From contig NZ_CP100350.1 of assembly GCF_024204685.1 (NCBI RefSeq), positions 3,560,501 to 3,624,500 of the forward strand: a DNA stretch of 64,000 nt, in the 5' to 3' direction. Positions within the stretch are counted from its first letter, which is position 1. Each line of letters begins with the position of its first letter. Position numbers and translations under genes: made by a program. This document shows positions 47,601-56,180 of this stretch, in pieces. The notes beneath the pieces were generated by a model that had not been told where the DNA came from, searched no databases, and saw nothing but the letters and a program-made list of their open reading frames with translations. This DNA is from Gilvimarinus sp. DA14 (GTDB taxonomy: Bacteria > Pseudomonadota > Gammaproteobacteria > Pseudomonadales > Cellvibrionaceae).

Positions 47601-48053
47601 AAACCCTTCGATGTCGAGCAGCTATTGAGGCTGCTGGGGCGATGGTTTGAGACAGAGCCAGAATCAGAAATCACACCGTCTGCCGCAGAAACGGCGCAAC
47701 CCGTGCCAGATGCTCTGGCGCCACTGTTTAAAGCAATGGGCGTCAATCCGCAAGAAATGCTACGGCGTTTTCGCGGCAATGAGAGCATGATTTTACAGCT
47801 GCTGCGCAATTTCTCTCAGCGGCATCAAGACTGGCCTGCAATGTTGCGTCAGACTACAGAGACGGAAGCCCTGGCGGCACTGGTTCATACCATTAAGGGC
47901 ACGACTGGCACCATGGGGTTGATGGAAGTCTATCGCCATGCCGAGCAAATAGAAGAAGACTTTCGCGAAGGACGCAGCGTTAACCTGGAACCTTTAGCCC
48001 ACGATTTAGAAGTGTTAATCGGTGCGGTATTAGCCGATGCGCAAGCACAATGA
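44604..48053 (+). CDS. Membrane hybrid sensor histidine kinase (PAS, HisKA, HATPase, two REC, HPT)
   Basis: An 1149-residue multistep kinase. TM1 is near residues 15-35, a periplasmic sensor of the double-Cache-like type spans about 40-320, and TM2 is near 328-348. A PAS-like module (365-475) and coiled coil lead to HisKA with SHEIRTPMNGITG (His near 515). The ATPase domain has NLLSNANKFTEQG and YGGTGLGLSI. Both receivers appear intact: ALLVDDSDTSN with VIVDWKLGEEDG, and LLVEDNLLNQEV with LLDLHMPEMDGF. The HPT domain has HTIKGTTGTMGLM. It lies 13 bp after pbpG, which hints that it might sense envelope state. No partner regulator is adjacent. Confidence 0.93.
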   Translation: MAERKGLDRVSTRQLWWALSLASVFFCAITVLTYQLGARDIRNALQREMDIYQAESRSQLIELLSLPAQHLTGMAREPMVQTALEARDESIKRHNFSLAMYSLVYRNPRYFQVRWILPDGREQIKIIADTLGIRELSPDVLQNKSTRPYHQKVLELNPYETYVSQPDLNVENGLLERPLRPVVRYAIRLPSIHGVDHGYLIFNLLFNIHDGLLPLSRDYVNLSLADHQGNWLMQADSAKTWGHLLGNNHSVKTDEPELWAAMQAGDSDISSKSGMWAWSQVAPSLDNSPNVAGLSFQPVYLLTSIPRAVISQRMQAAAIRSAAVLLPFLGLLIIGIWYYYKLLRSASQLRYAQWQQSQDLLRRNEFILTLTESLPNMVSYWTSDRRCVYANKSFREYLQLAPGTDQDISLHRLINYNEQSYFDQCVAGEELGFQKKEVRNSGESHLQIYLIPNWENSEGGGRKVAGVIAIATDLTQILQAKAQVEILNEQLKLRTKQAEAAAEAKSSFLANMSHEIRTPMNGITGLIEILKQTPLDDKQRDYVGKLSQASTSLLAILNDILDVSKLEAGKVSIVTEPYHPESLVSDVVNLFEVNLAKKGVALHTWIDPLLPSTLQGDQHRLRQVLNNLLSNANKFTEQGQILLSVTREFSAEGTEQVRYSVKDSGVGIKPEKLETIFGKFNQADESTERQYGGTGLGLSICEKLVTLMGGNIGVLSTVGKGSEFYFNVPMQVDSHERPSFGGLVGKRALLVDDSDTSNEIMQSYLTAWGMQSDCVSSVEEAVTSYQRSLGGEGYDLVIVDWKLGEEDGVELLKSLQALTPNHELASQIMMVTAYNKEKLMDQLKREKKQETPILTKPVLPSTLYNAIADKPMRLRSSRPSVGTLPAVSESVRQLIREKKILLVEDNLLNQEVALTLLGYAGLHADVASSGVEALNKIQACRYDVILLDLHMPEMDGFETCRRLRKVPGYGNTLVVALTAAVLNEDVEQALAAGMDDHLGKPFDVEQLLRLLGRWFETEPESEITPSAAETAQPVPDALAPLFKAMGVNPQEMLRRFRGNESMILQLLRNFSQRHQDWPAMLRQTTETEALAALVHTIKGTTGTMGLMEVYRHAEQIEEDFREGRSVNLEPLAHDLEVLIGAVLADAQAQ

Positions 48054-48144
48054 CAGTATCTTCAGCGGTTGTTATATTGCCTAAGCGCGAGGGTTTGCAG
48101 CGCAGTTAAAAAAACAACGACATACGTTACGGAGAGACATGCCC

Positions 48145-49299
48145 ATGAAATCATTCTTTGCTTGCTTTATCATCGCAGTGTTGGCAGCCATAAGCACAGC
48201 CTGTTCGACAAGTCCAACCTCAAATACCCTGGAGCAAAATCACGGTTTTACCGCCGAGCAGGCGGCTGCCGAAGAGTTTTGGAACATTCCCTACCCCACC
48301 GCGTTTGATGCCGACAGCCTGGCCGAGCAGCAAAGTATGCTGCATGTAGACGGCCGCTTAGTCGTCAACGAACAAAACCAGCCGGTGGTGCTGCGCGGTG
48401 TTAATATCGCTGATCCCGCCAAGCTCGCCTATAACGATCAGTGGAGTGAAAGGCTTTTCAGCGAAATCGCCGCCTGGGGTGCGAATACCGTGCGCATACC
48501 TATTCACCCCATGGCGTGGCGGCGTGAAGGGCAAGCGTGGTATTTCCAGCGTCTGGACGAAGCGGTGCACTGGGCCAATCAGAACGATCTTTATATTATT
48601 CTCGATTGGCACGTAATTGGGAATATTCAGTCCAGCCTTTATCAGCACCCCATGTACGAAACCACCATGGTTGAAACCCGAAAATTTTGGCAGCAGGTGG
48701 CGCTGCGCTATCGCGGGGTGCCCACTATGGCCGTGTACGAGTTGTACAACGAACCAACCCACGACTTTATTGGCAACGGCCCCGAATCATTAGGTAAAGC
48801 CAGTTGGGAGGGGCTGCGCGCCATTCACGAAGAGTTGATTGACTTGATCTATGTCTACGATCAGAACGTGATTCCTCTGGTAAGTGGCTTTAACTGGGCC
48901 TACGACCTCAGCTTTATCCCCGAGCAGCCAGTGCGCCGCGACGGCATCGCCTATGCCATTCATCCCTACCCGCAAAAGGCCAAGCCCCAGCAGGACACCA
49001 AACAAGCCTACTTCGATGCCTGGCAAAAACAGTGGGGCTTTGTGGCCGAGACTTACCCTGTGATGGCAACAGAGCTGGGGTGGGTGCGAGAAGATGGCTA
49101 TGGCGCCCATGTGCCGGTCATTCACAACGAGGGAACTTATGGGCCGCGCGTGGTGGAGTTTATGGCGGCAAGGGATATCAGCTGGACCGCCTGGGTGTTC
49201 GACCCGGACTGGTCTCCGACGCTTATCGACGATTGGGACTTTAACCCTTCTGAACAGGGCATGTTTTTTAAGCAGACCCTCGACGAGCTAAATCAGTAG
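48145..49299 (+). CDS. Glycoside hydrolase family 5 lipoprotein (endoglucanase/cellulase-like)
   Basis: A 384-residue surface lipoprotein. The signal ends ISTACST and is followed by a GH5 barrel. Visible motifs are LRGVNIADPAK, NTVRIPIHPMAW, YIILDWHV, the acid/base in YELYNEPTHD and the nucleophile in VMATELGWVRED. No carbohydrate-binding module is seen. GH5 members cut beta-1,4-glucan, mannan or xyloglucan; the subfamily is not clear. The second ATG (48145) has GGAGAG 8 bases upstream and is preferred over 48139. Confidence 0.92.
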   Translation: MKSFFACFIIAVLAAISTACSTSPTSNTLEQNHGFTAEQAAAEEFWNIPYPTAFDADSLAEQQSMLHVDGRLVVNEQNQPVVLRGVNIADPAKLAYNDQWSERLFSEIAAWGANTVRIPIHPMAWRREGQAWYFQRLDEAVHWANQNDLYIILDWHVIGNIQSSLYQHPMYETTMVETRKFWQQVALRYRGVPTMAVYELYNEPTHDFIGNGPESLGKASWEGLRAIHEELIDLIYVYDQNVIPLVSGFNWAYDLSFIPEQPVRRDGIAYAIHPYPQKAKPQQDTKQAYFDAWQKQWGFVAETYPVMATELGWVREDGYGAHVPVIHNEGTYGPRVVEFMAARDISWTAWVFDPDWSPTLIDDWDFNPSEQGMFFKQTLDELNQ

Positions 49300-49456
49300 G
49301 GCTTTTGCAACAGTGCTGTGAGGTTTTATAACCAACTTAACCTCTCGGCCCAGGCTTATGTATAAAGCGTATAAACGGCGTGGCGCATTATGCATTATAA
49401 TGAGCATCATCTAAGCTAACCTTGATTAAGCAAATCGCCCCAAAGGCTATTAATGA

Positions 49457-50791
49457 ATGGCATCTAAACTGCGCGATTATCTTTCACCCACCGACCTTGG
49501 GCTGGCGCTATTGGCGATTATGTCAGTAGCCGTTTTGTTTGTGCCCAAACAGTGGATAACACGTCAGTATCAATTGCCTTTATCCGAAGTTAATACCGCC
49601 CTGTTTAGTGATTCTGTTATCGGTGGAAACAGTCAGGCCACCGCAGTCGAGGGAAGTGATCACGCTTGGCACTGTAGTCTGCGATCAGGTTTTGCAGACC
49701 CTTTTTGCAGCTACCAAATTGATTTAATAGGGTCAGAAGGCAAAGGTTTAGATTTGTCGGTATACGAGTCAATGACGATTAATTTGAAGTACGAGGGTAA
49801 CGCCAACAACGTGCGTTTGTACTTGCGCAACCGCCATCCTCAGTACTATAAGGTCGGTGATTTAACCACAACTAAGTACAACGGTGCCGAGCTGGATGTA
49901 GAAAGTCTTAACCGCGGTGCGTTTACATTTAAGCTGAAGGATTTCTCGGTTGCAGACTGGTGGATAACCGCTAAAAGTATACCGATGCCGCTGTCTCACC
50001 CTGATTTTAACGATGTGCTGTTTGTTGAGATACAAACTGGTTCCGATGTAAGTTCTGGCGAACATCAATTTAAGCTTGATAGCATTTCTTGGAGCGGGCC
50101 CGTTATCTCCCAGGCGACATTATATCGCGTGTTATTGATTACCTGGATTTTCGCTATCGTATTGGTGTTATTGATCCGGATCATTAATTTAAAGATAACC
50201 CTGCAAAGAAACGCCCGCTACCAAGCCGAGTTGCAAAAGATTAATGGTCTTCTCAACGTCAAGAACCGGAAGTTCGAAGAGCTTGCCAAAACCGACGGTC
50301 TTACCGGCGTGGCGAATCGCCTGGGTGTGCGTGAAGCGCTCTACCGCAGCTTAACCGAGTGGCGAGATAGCCGCACACCCCTGTCGCTAATTATGGTGGA
50401 TATTGATCATTTTAAAGAGATCAACGATAAGCATGGTCACGACATGGGAGATAAGGTGCTCCAAGTGGTTGCTGACACCTTTTCTCACAGTGTGCGGCAA
50501 ACTGACTTAGTGGCCCGCTGGGGTGGCGAAGAGTTTATTGTGATTTGCCCTAATACTGAGTTGCTCCAGGCGCAGTCTGTCGCGGAAAACCTGCGCGGGC
50601 GTTTGGCCAATACTTTGATTGGTGGGGCAGTACACGTCACCGCCAGTTTTGGCGTGGCTAGCCTTAGCGATAATAATTTAGATCAGCTTTTCAAACAGGC
50701 CGATGATGCGCTTTATAGGGCCAAGGCCTCGGGCCGCAACCGGGTGATGTTGGCTGAAACCCTCGCACCACCAAAGCTTGTGAGTGGTTAA
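49457..50791 (+). CDS. Membrane-anchored diguanylate cyclase (GGDEF)
   Basis: A 444-residue protein that makes cyclic di-GMP. TM1 is near 15-33, a periplasmic carbohydrate-binding-like sensor spans about 35-225 (LRNRHPQYYKVGDL), and TM2 is near 228-247. The GGDEF domain (about 275-435) has GGEEF and an inhibitory-site RxxD (RQTD) five residues before it, so product inhibition is expected. The periplasmic domain is not a recognised Pfam family to me. It is the second likely c-di-GMP or phosphorelay protein after the hybrid kinase, but it is separated from it by the GH5 gene. Confidence 0.93.
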   Translation: MASKLRDYLSPTDLGLALLAIMSVAVLFVPKQWITRQYQLPLSEVNTALFSDSVIGGNSQATAVEGSDHAWHCSLRSGFADPFCSYQIDLIGSEGKGLDLSVYESMTINLKYEGNANNVRLYLRNRHPQYYKVGDLTTTKYNGAELDVESLNRGAFTFKLKDFSVADWWITAKSIPMPLSHPDFNDVLFVEIQTGSDVSSGEHQFKLDSISWSGPVISQATLYRVLLITWIFAIVLVLLIRIINLKITLQRNARYQAELQKINGLLNVKNRKFEELAKTDGLTGVANRLGVREALYRSLTEWRDSRTPLSLIMVDIDHFKEINDKHGHDMGDKVLQVVADTFSHSVRQTDLVARWGGEEFIVICPNTELLQAQSVAENLRGRLANTLIGGAVHVTASFGVASLSDNNLDQLFKQADDALYRAKASGRNRVMLAETLAPPKLVSG

Positions 50792-50975
50792 TGCGTGAGC
50801 TTGGTAAGAGAGCCCGGAACATCTGGGGCGACAGTAATCGCCAAGTTAAATCGCCGCTGCATCGCCTAAAGTCGCGGTAGTTGGCGTTACAAAAAATTAA
50901 AGGTTTTTGATTTTTTCACTTCGCGCTGTCGGCTCGATCAAAACATTAAGGCCAGATGCGAAAAAGTCCTGTTAA

Positions 50976-51009
50976 GAATGGCCTTATCGGCACTGTCACG
51001 GCCATTCTA
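50976..51009. terminator. Inverted repeat between convergent genes
   Basis: Perfect 9 bp arms AGAATGGCC and GGCCATTCT are separated by 16 bases, between the diguanylate cyclase gene and the convergent YgjV-like gene. It may terminate transcription from either side, but no T-run is present. Confidence 0.4.
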
Positions 51010-51048
51010 ATAAGTTCGCAAAGTATTATTGATAAAGCGCTTTCCGGC

Positions 51049-51576
51049 TTATCGGTCGCAGACAGTTTTAAAAGCAGATTTTCTCTCGCGGTATAGGCGT
51101 CGAATGGTATTAAGATTGACTGCAATCAGGGTTATTTCCAGTAGCGTTAAACCGATTGAGCCCACCAGAATATTGTTGGTTAGCCAGCAGCAGGCGCCCA
51201 GCAAAAAGCCAAAGCGCATCGCAATACCACTTAAGCAAAATACCGTGTAAGTGCCGATGCAGGTGCCCAGAATAGGGAAGAGGTCGTACCAGGCATCGGA
51301 CAAATAAATCCCCCAGGCCAAAGATACCGCAATAAAGATAAAGGCCACCAGTTTAGAGCTGGTGTGCAGCGCAAGGGTTGTGCGCAGTAGCGAAAGCAAC
51401 GCACTAGCTACGGCCGTGTGCGCGCCAAGCAGGGCAAAATGCAGCGCATGATTTAAATTCATGGCCACCATAATGCGTTTTAAGCGCAGGTCATCGCGCT
51501 GATAAAAACAGGCAATGCCCAACGCAAAGCTGACAAAGCCCACGGCCTGGGCAAGGTCGAGTTCGGGAAACGTCAT
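51049..51576 (-). CDS. YgjV-like inner membrane protein
   Basis: A 175-residue protein with five or six hydrophobic segments. It matches the Imp-YgjV family (PF10688 type): AQAVGFVSFALGIACFYQRDD, NHALHFALLGAHTAVASALL and LVGSIGLTLLEITLIAVN. No function is known. It lies alone and converges with the diguanylate cyclase gene. Confidence 0.85.
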   Translation of the reverse strand: MTFPELDLAQAVGFVSFALGIACFYQRDDLRLKRIMVAMNLNHALHFALLGAHTAVASALLSLLRTTLALHTSSKLVAFIFIAVSLAWGIYLSDAWYDLFPILGTCIGTYTVFCLSGIAMRFGFLLGACCWLTNNILVGSIGLTLLEITLIAVNLNTIRRLYRERKSAFKTVCDR

Positions 51577-51764
51577 AGCGGGGGTTTATAATATGAGGAA
51601 GAAAGGTCGCCAAGTTTACCAGAACCGCGCTTGTTCCGCCATTGGGTTACACGGCGGTTGCTCCAGGACGCTCGACCTGCAGACGCCCCGCTGGTCATAA
51701 ATTACCAGTGTTTCAACACTGGCGGCGGTATTGTAGGGGCTCGATACACAAGGAGGGTTAAACC

Positions 51765-53369
51765 ATGAAACTATTTCTTAAGCCTTTATTAGCGGTATGT
51801 CTTGCAATCTGCTCCGGCTCGGCGATGGCGGCCGATTATTCGCAGGAGCTAAACGCCCGCTGGCGCGGACTGCTGGAGTTTCCTCAGGGCGTGCATCTGG
51901 TGCTGGGTATCAATATTGAAAACGGCAAGCTTACTCTGGATAGCCCCAATCAGAGCATGTTCGGCCGGGTCCCTAGCGAATTTGCCCTGAGCGGCAACAA
52001 GGTTACTTTTACCGACCAAGAGTTAAATGCCAGTTTCAGCGGCGAGTTAAACGCAGGTGTTTTAAAGGGTAAGTTTACCCAGGGCAAGTCAGTCAAAATT
52101 ACCTTGCAGCCACTGACTGCGGCCGATCGTGAGCGCTTAACGTTTGAGGGCCGTTACAGTGGCGAGCTGCTGATCGATGGGGCTACCGCGCTGCCTTTGC
52201 AATTGAATATTGCGGTTCTGCCTACAGGCTACATTGGCACCCTGGATAGCCCGGCGCAGCATTCATACAACATTCCGCTAACGGATGTCGATATCAATGC
52301 TGCGCGTGTCAGTTTTGCCTCGCCCTTGATTCACGCCAGTTACAGCGGCGAATTTAAAGATGGTGCTTACCGGGGCACCTTTACTCAGGGAATGGAGCGC
52401 CCCCTCAGTTTTAAAAAAACGCCTTTGGCAGAGGAGGCGCAAGTACCCTCCCCAAAGCCGCAGGCGGGTAAGCACGGTGGCGCCCTAGCCGTGATTACCC
52501 GCGCAAATGTTGAAACAACCTACTACGCCGATCACGATGCCAGCACCCAGTACGAGATAGGCTCAAACACCAAAACCATGGTCGCCTATGTGCTGGCGCA
52601 AATGCTGACTGAGGGGCGTTTAAACAGTGACAGCCAAGTCGCTGACTTTTGGCCGGATGTCCCTGCACAGCTAAGGCTGGTGGATTTGGCCAGCCACCAC
52701 AGCGGTTTGCCGCGCCTGCCGGCTAATCTCGCTCTAACACCCGAAACTTTTGCCGACCCCTACGCCGACTATGGCCAGGCCGAGCTGCACGCGGCGCTGC
52801 AAGACCTGAACCCGCAGCGCGATGGGTATCAGTACTCTAATTTCGCTTATGGCATTTTGGGCGAGGCTTTGGCGCGCAGCGCGAGTGTTGGTTTCGCCGA
52901 GCTGTTGCAACACCGGGTATTTGCACCATTGCAAATGCAGGATGCTTATGTGGCTTTAACGGCGCGAGGGGATCAGGGCAATTTGGTTCAAGGCTACAAC
53001 GTAGCCGATAAACCTGTATCAGCTTGGCATTTTGACGCGCTCGCTGGCGCCGGCGCTGTGGTCGCTACCCTGCCTGATATGGTGAAATACCTGCAGGCAA
53101 TGTTGCAGCTGGCGCGGGATGATAGTGCGCTGCTTGCCACTATGCTCAATCCTGCCTCTGAGTTAGGGCCCTGCTGTACGCATCCGCTCGGCTGGATGCT
53201 GGGCGAAGATGCCCAGGGGCGCGCCTATGCCTGGCACGGCGGCATGACCGCGGGCTTTACCAGCATTATCGGCTTTTACCTGGACGGATCGCGGGCGATG
53301 GTGCTGTTGAATAACCAGTCCATCCCCCTAGGGGCTGAGGCGCTGGCACCCATGCTGACAACACCATGA
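51765..53369 (+). CDS. Exported serine hydrolase, beta-lactamase class C-like, with two N-terminal beta repeats
   Basis: A 534-residue exported protein. A signal peptide (about 1-22, SAMAADYS) is followed by two repeated beta-rich domains (about 25-110 and 120-215; compare FSGELNAGVLKGKFTQG and YSGEFKDGAYRGTFTQG). The class C-like hydrolase domain (about 235-525) has GSNTKTM (SxxK), YSNFAYG (YxN) and HGGMTAG in place of KTG. Substrate is unknown; family members act on D-amino peptides or esters. The next gene, a LytS-like kinase, starts in its stop codon (ATGA), so hydrolase, kinase and regulator form one operon. Confidence 0.9.
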   Translation: MKLFLKPLLAVCLAICSGSAMAADYSQELNARWRGLLEFPQGVHLVLGINIENGKLTLDSPNQSMFGRVPSEFALSGNKVTFTDQELNASFSGELNAGVLKGKFTQGKSVKITLQPLTAADRERLTFEGRYSGELLIDGATALPLQLNIAVLPTGYIGTLDSPAQHSYNIPLTDVDINAARVSFASPLIHASYSGEFKDGAYRGTFTQGMERPLSFKKTPLAEEAQVPSPKPQAGKHGGALAVITRANVETTYYADHDASTQYEIGSNTKTMVAYVLAQMLTEGRLNSDSQVADFWPDVPAQLRLVDLASHHSGLPRLPANLALTPETFADPYADYGQAELHAALQDLNPQRDGYQYSNFAYGILGEALARSASVGFAELLQHRVFAPLQMQDAYVALTARGDQGNLVQGYNVADKPVSAWHFDALAGAGAVVATLPDMVKYLQAMLQLARDDSALLATMLNPASELGPCCTHPLGWMLGEDAQGRAYAWHGGMTAGFTSIIGFYLDGSRAMVLLNNQSIPLGAEALAPMLTTP

Positions 53370-54430
53370 ACAGTATTTTTTACCCGGTTTATCAGGCGCT
53401 GGGCTGGTTGGCCTTATACATCGGTCTTACCTTTGTCGTTTCTCTTAAGGCTTTTTTCACTCCGTTTGAGTATCTGTACGGTGCTGTGTTGATAGGCGCC
53501 GCAGCCTGTTATTCACATCTGATCCGCTTGGGATTTAAACGCTGGTTGTACCACACCGCGATTTACTGGCAGTTGCTGTATTTATTCTGTCAGTCGGTAG
53601 TGGGTGGCTGCTTTGCCGGTTTGGTGCTTATGCTGTGTGTGTTCGGCTTATCGGCCGCCGGTATCACCGACCCAATAGCGCCCGGGCAGCAGTGGCTGGT
53701 ATTTAAAATGGTGTTCTGGGGCAATGCGGCTAACATGATTACCGCACTGGTTCTGTGGAGTGCTATTTACCTGACCATCATAAAAACCAGACAACTGCGG
53801 GAAATGAATCAGGCGTTAGCTTCCAGCCAGTTAGACGTCCTGATTCAACAGTTAAGCCCGCATTTTTTGTTTAATGTGCTCAATAATATCCGCGCGATGA
53901 TTTTGCACGACCCGTCCAAATCCCGTGAAGCGCTGGCGCAGCTGGCGGATATGTTGCGCTACAATTTACAGCGCGATAACAGCAGCAAAGTCAGCCTCGC
54001 CGAAGAGCTGGAAATAGTGCGCGAATACATTGCCTTGTGTCAGCTGCATTATGAAGACAGGCTTATTTTTAACCCTGAGGTCGAACTCGCCGCACGTGAG
54101 TGTTTAATTCCGCGCATGCTGCTGCAGCTGGTAGTGGAAAACGCCATCAAGCACGGTATTAGTAAGCTGGCCGGGGGCGGAGAGATACTGCTGCAGATCA
54201 AAAAAGAGGACGAGACGCTGTTGATTACAATACAAAACCCCTGCCCACACTACAGCGACAAGGCAATTGAAACCAAACCGGGCATTGGCTTGCACAATGT
54301 TGAGCGGCGTTTGGCCTTAATGTACCCGGCCAAAGTTGCACAGCTGGAGTATCAGCGTACCTCAGGGGAAGATCACGATTGTGTCAGGGTGATGGTATCC
54401 CTGCCTGCGGAGTCCGCCTCATGCGCGTAG
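53366..54430 (+). CDS. LytS-like membrane histidine kinase
   Basis: A 354-residue sensor kinase of the His_kinase/LytS type. Four hydrophobic segments lie in the first 140 residues, then a dimerisation region with the phospho-acceptor in QLSPHFLFNVLNNIRAM (His near 165). The ATPase domain has LVVENAIKHGI and KPGIGLHNVERRL. It pairs with the LytTR regulator downstream (10 bp overlap). It is translationally coupled to the serine hydrolase upstream through ATGA overlap. Confidence 0.93.
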   Translation: MNSIFYPVYQALGWLALYIGLTFVVSLKAFFTPFEYLYGAVLIGAAACYSHLIRLGFKRWLYHTAIYWQLLYLFCQSVVGGCFAGLVLMLCVFGLSAAGITDPIAPGQQWLVFKMVFWGNAANMITALVLWSAIYLTIIKTRQLREMNQALASSQLDVLIQQLSPHFLFNVLNNIRAMILHDPSKSREALAQLADMLRYNLQRDNSSKVSLAEELEIVREYIALCQLHYEDRLIFNPEVELAARECLIPRMLLQLVVENAIKHGISKLAGGGEILLQIKKEDETLLITIQNPCPHYSDKAIETKPGIGLHNVERRLALMYPAKVAQLEYQRTSGEDHDCVRVMVSLPAESASCA

Positions 54431-55119
54431 CCATTGTCGACGACAGCCGCCTGGCACGTGTCGAGCTCAAGCAGCAGCTGGCCGAATTCGGGCACACCGC
54501 AGCCGTGCTGGAAGCAGCCACCGTGGCCGAGGCGGTAGCGCTGCTGGGACGGGAGTCGCCGGATCTGTTGTTACTGGATATTGATTTGCCCGATGGCAGT
54601 GGCTTTGATGTATTAGAACAGGCCGCGAGCGTGCCCCAGGTTATTTTTGTTACCGCGTTTGATGAATATGCCGTGCGCTCATTTGAAGTTAACGCACTGG
54701 ATTATTTACTCAAGCCTGTGCGCCAGGAGCGTTTGGCTGCGGCGCTGGCCAAGGTGCAAAAAAACCGCCAGCAACCGCAGCCGCTGAAATCCGACAATCG
54801 CATTTTTATCAAAGACGGTGAACGCTGTTTTTTTGTCAGCCTCACCGATGTTTACGCTTTTGAAGCTATGGGCAATTACACCAAGGTTCATCTGGCCGAC
54901 GCAGCGCCCTCGGTATATCGGCCTATCAGTGCTATCGCCGAGCGCCTCGATAGCTCGCAGTTTTTTCGCGCCAGTCGCAGCTGGATTATTAATACCGCCT
55001 ACATTGAGACGATAGAACCTGCGCTCAGTGGTGGTTTCGCGCTGACGCTTGAGAACAGCCTCGAAGTGCTTATTTCAAAACGCCAGAGTGTCGAATTTCG
55101 GCGCTTGTGGTCTCTGTGA
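54421..55119 (+). CDS. LytTR-type response regulator
   Basis: A 232-residue response regulator. The receiver (1-115) has VDDSR, phospho-acceptor Asp53 (LLLLDIDLPDGSGF), and the Lys in YLLKPVRQ. The LytTR DNA-binding domain (about 135-232) has EAMGNYTKVHL and RASRSWIINTAYI. The start at 54421 matches the receiver N-terminus and overlaps the kinase gene. It probably controls the operon and unknown targets; no LytTR direct-repeat site was located. Confidence 0.95.
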   Translation: MRVAIVDDSRLARVELKQQLAEFGHTAAVLEAATVAEAVALLGRESPDLLLLDIDLPDGSGFDVLEQAASVPQVIFVTAFDEYAVRSFEVNALDYLLKPVRQERLAAALAKVQKNRQQPQPLKSDNRIFIKDGERCFFVSLTDVYAFEAMGNYTKVHLADAAPSVYRPISAIAERLDSSQFFRASRSWIINTAYIETIEPALSGGFALTLENSLEVLISKRQSVEFRRLWSL

Positions 55120-55404
55120 CTTTTGGTAAGGCCAAATTGTGTGACAAATAATGTAATCGGTTTCCTGCTTTGCGTCTTTCTCGGGTGTTTAAAACTCGTG
55201 CACTTGCTGAGGCTTTTTTTGCAAAATATGCGTAACTACAGCCGTTTCCGCTTATTCTGCGCTGATTGTTAACCAATTATCCCCTAATATATGGCGCAAA
55301 TTAAAATTGGGTTTGGATAGGCCAATAAATTCAGATAGAATTAAATTGGTAAGCCCAATTATTTTATGTGGTTTGGCAAAGTCTCGAATTGAGGATTCTG
55401 GTAA
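55120..55404. other. Intergenic leader of tpiA
   Basis: No gene is seen. The right half is AT-rich and carries an imperfect inverted repeat (AATTGGGTTT about 55303 and AAGCCCAATT about 55354). The tpiA promoter should lie here. Confidence 0.35.
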
Positions 55405-56172
55405 ATGAAAAAACGCGCGCCGCTTGTGGTAGCAAACTGGAAACTAAACGGCGGTACGGATCTTATCTGTACCTCGGTGGCTTCTTTTCTGACAAAAAGC
55501 TTCAAGGCTGAAATTGGCATTGCTCCGCCCTATGTCTATATCAGCGATATGGTCAGCTTTTTGCGCAACTCCAAAATCATGGTGGGTAGTCAGAATGTCA
55601 GTAAGTTTGCCTCCGGAGCTTTTACCGGTGAGACCTCGGCGCAAATGCTCAAAGAGGTGGGCTGCGGCTTCTGTTTAATTGGTCATTCCGAACGCCGCCA
55701 GGTATTTTTGGAAAATGATGCTTCCTGCCACACTAAAATCGAACGCGCGCTCACCGCGGGATTAATGCCCATTCTGTGCGTGGGAGAAAACAATCAGCAG
55801 CACGAGCTGGGGCTGACCCATGATATTCTTTACCGCCAGTTGCATCAGGCGCTGCCTGGGTTGGAATTAAAAGGTAAACGTCTGTGTATCGCCTATGAGC
55901 CGGTGTGGGCGATTGGCACCGGCAAGGCGGCGACCGCCGAGCAGGTGCAACAGGTGCACGAGTATATTCACCAGGAGTTGATCGAAATTCTCGGCGCTGA
56001 GTCTGCCGATCAAGTGCAAATTCTTTACGGCGGCAGCGTGAAAAAAGATAATGCCGCTGAACTGTTGGCCATGCCCAATGTGGATGGCCTGCTGGTGGGT
56101 GGCGCCAGCCTGGACCCGGAACACTTTACTCAAATCTGTTCGATCGCTAATGATGTGGCGCCCAGCGAGTAA
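55405..56172 (+). CDS. tpiA: Triosephosphate isomerase
   Basis: A 255-residue TIM-barrel enzyme that interconverts dihydroxyacetone phosphate and glyceraldehyde 3-phosphate. Catalytic residues appear in VVANWKLNG (Lys), LIGHSERR (His) and AYEPVWAIGTGKAA (Glu); the phosphate loop is ILYGGSVKKDNAAELL. Length matches the family. Fructose-bisphosphatase follows, separated by a MITE-like element. It belongs to central carbon metabolism and is not a duplicate visible in this window. Confidence 0.98.
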   Translation: MKKRAPLVVANWKLNGGTDLICTSVASFLTKSFKAEIGIAPPYVYISDMVSFLRNSKIMVGSQNVSKFASGAFTGETSAQMLKEVGCGFCLIGHSERRQVFLENDASCHTKIERALTAGLMPILCVGENNQQHELGLTHDILYRQLHQALPGLELKGKRLCIAYEPVWAIGTGKAATAEQVQQVHEYIHQELIEILGAESADQVQILYGGSVKKDNAAELLAMPNVDGLLVGGASLDPEHFTQICSIANDVAPSE

Positions 56173-56180
56173 CTGAATAA

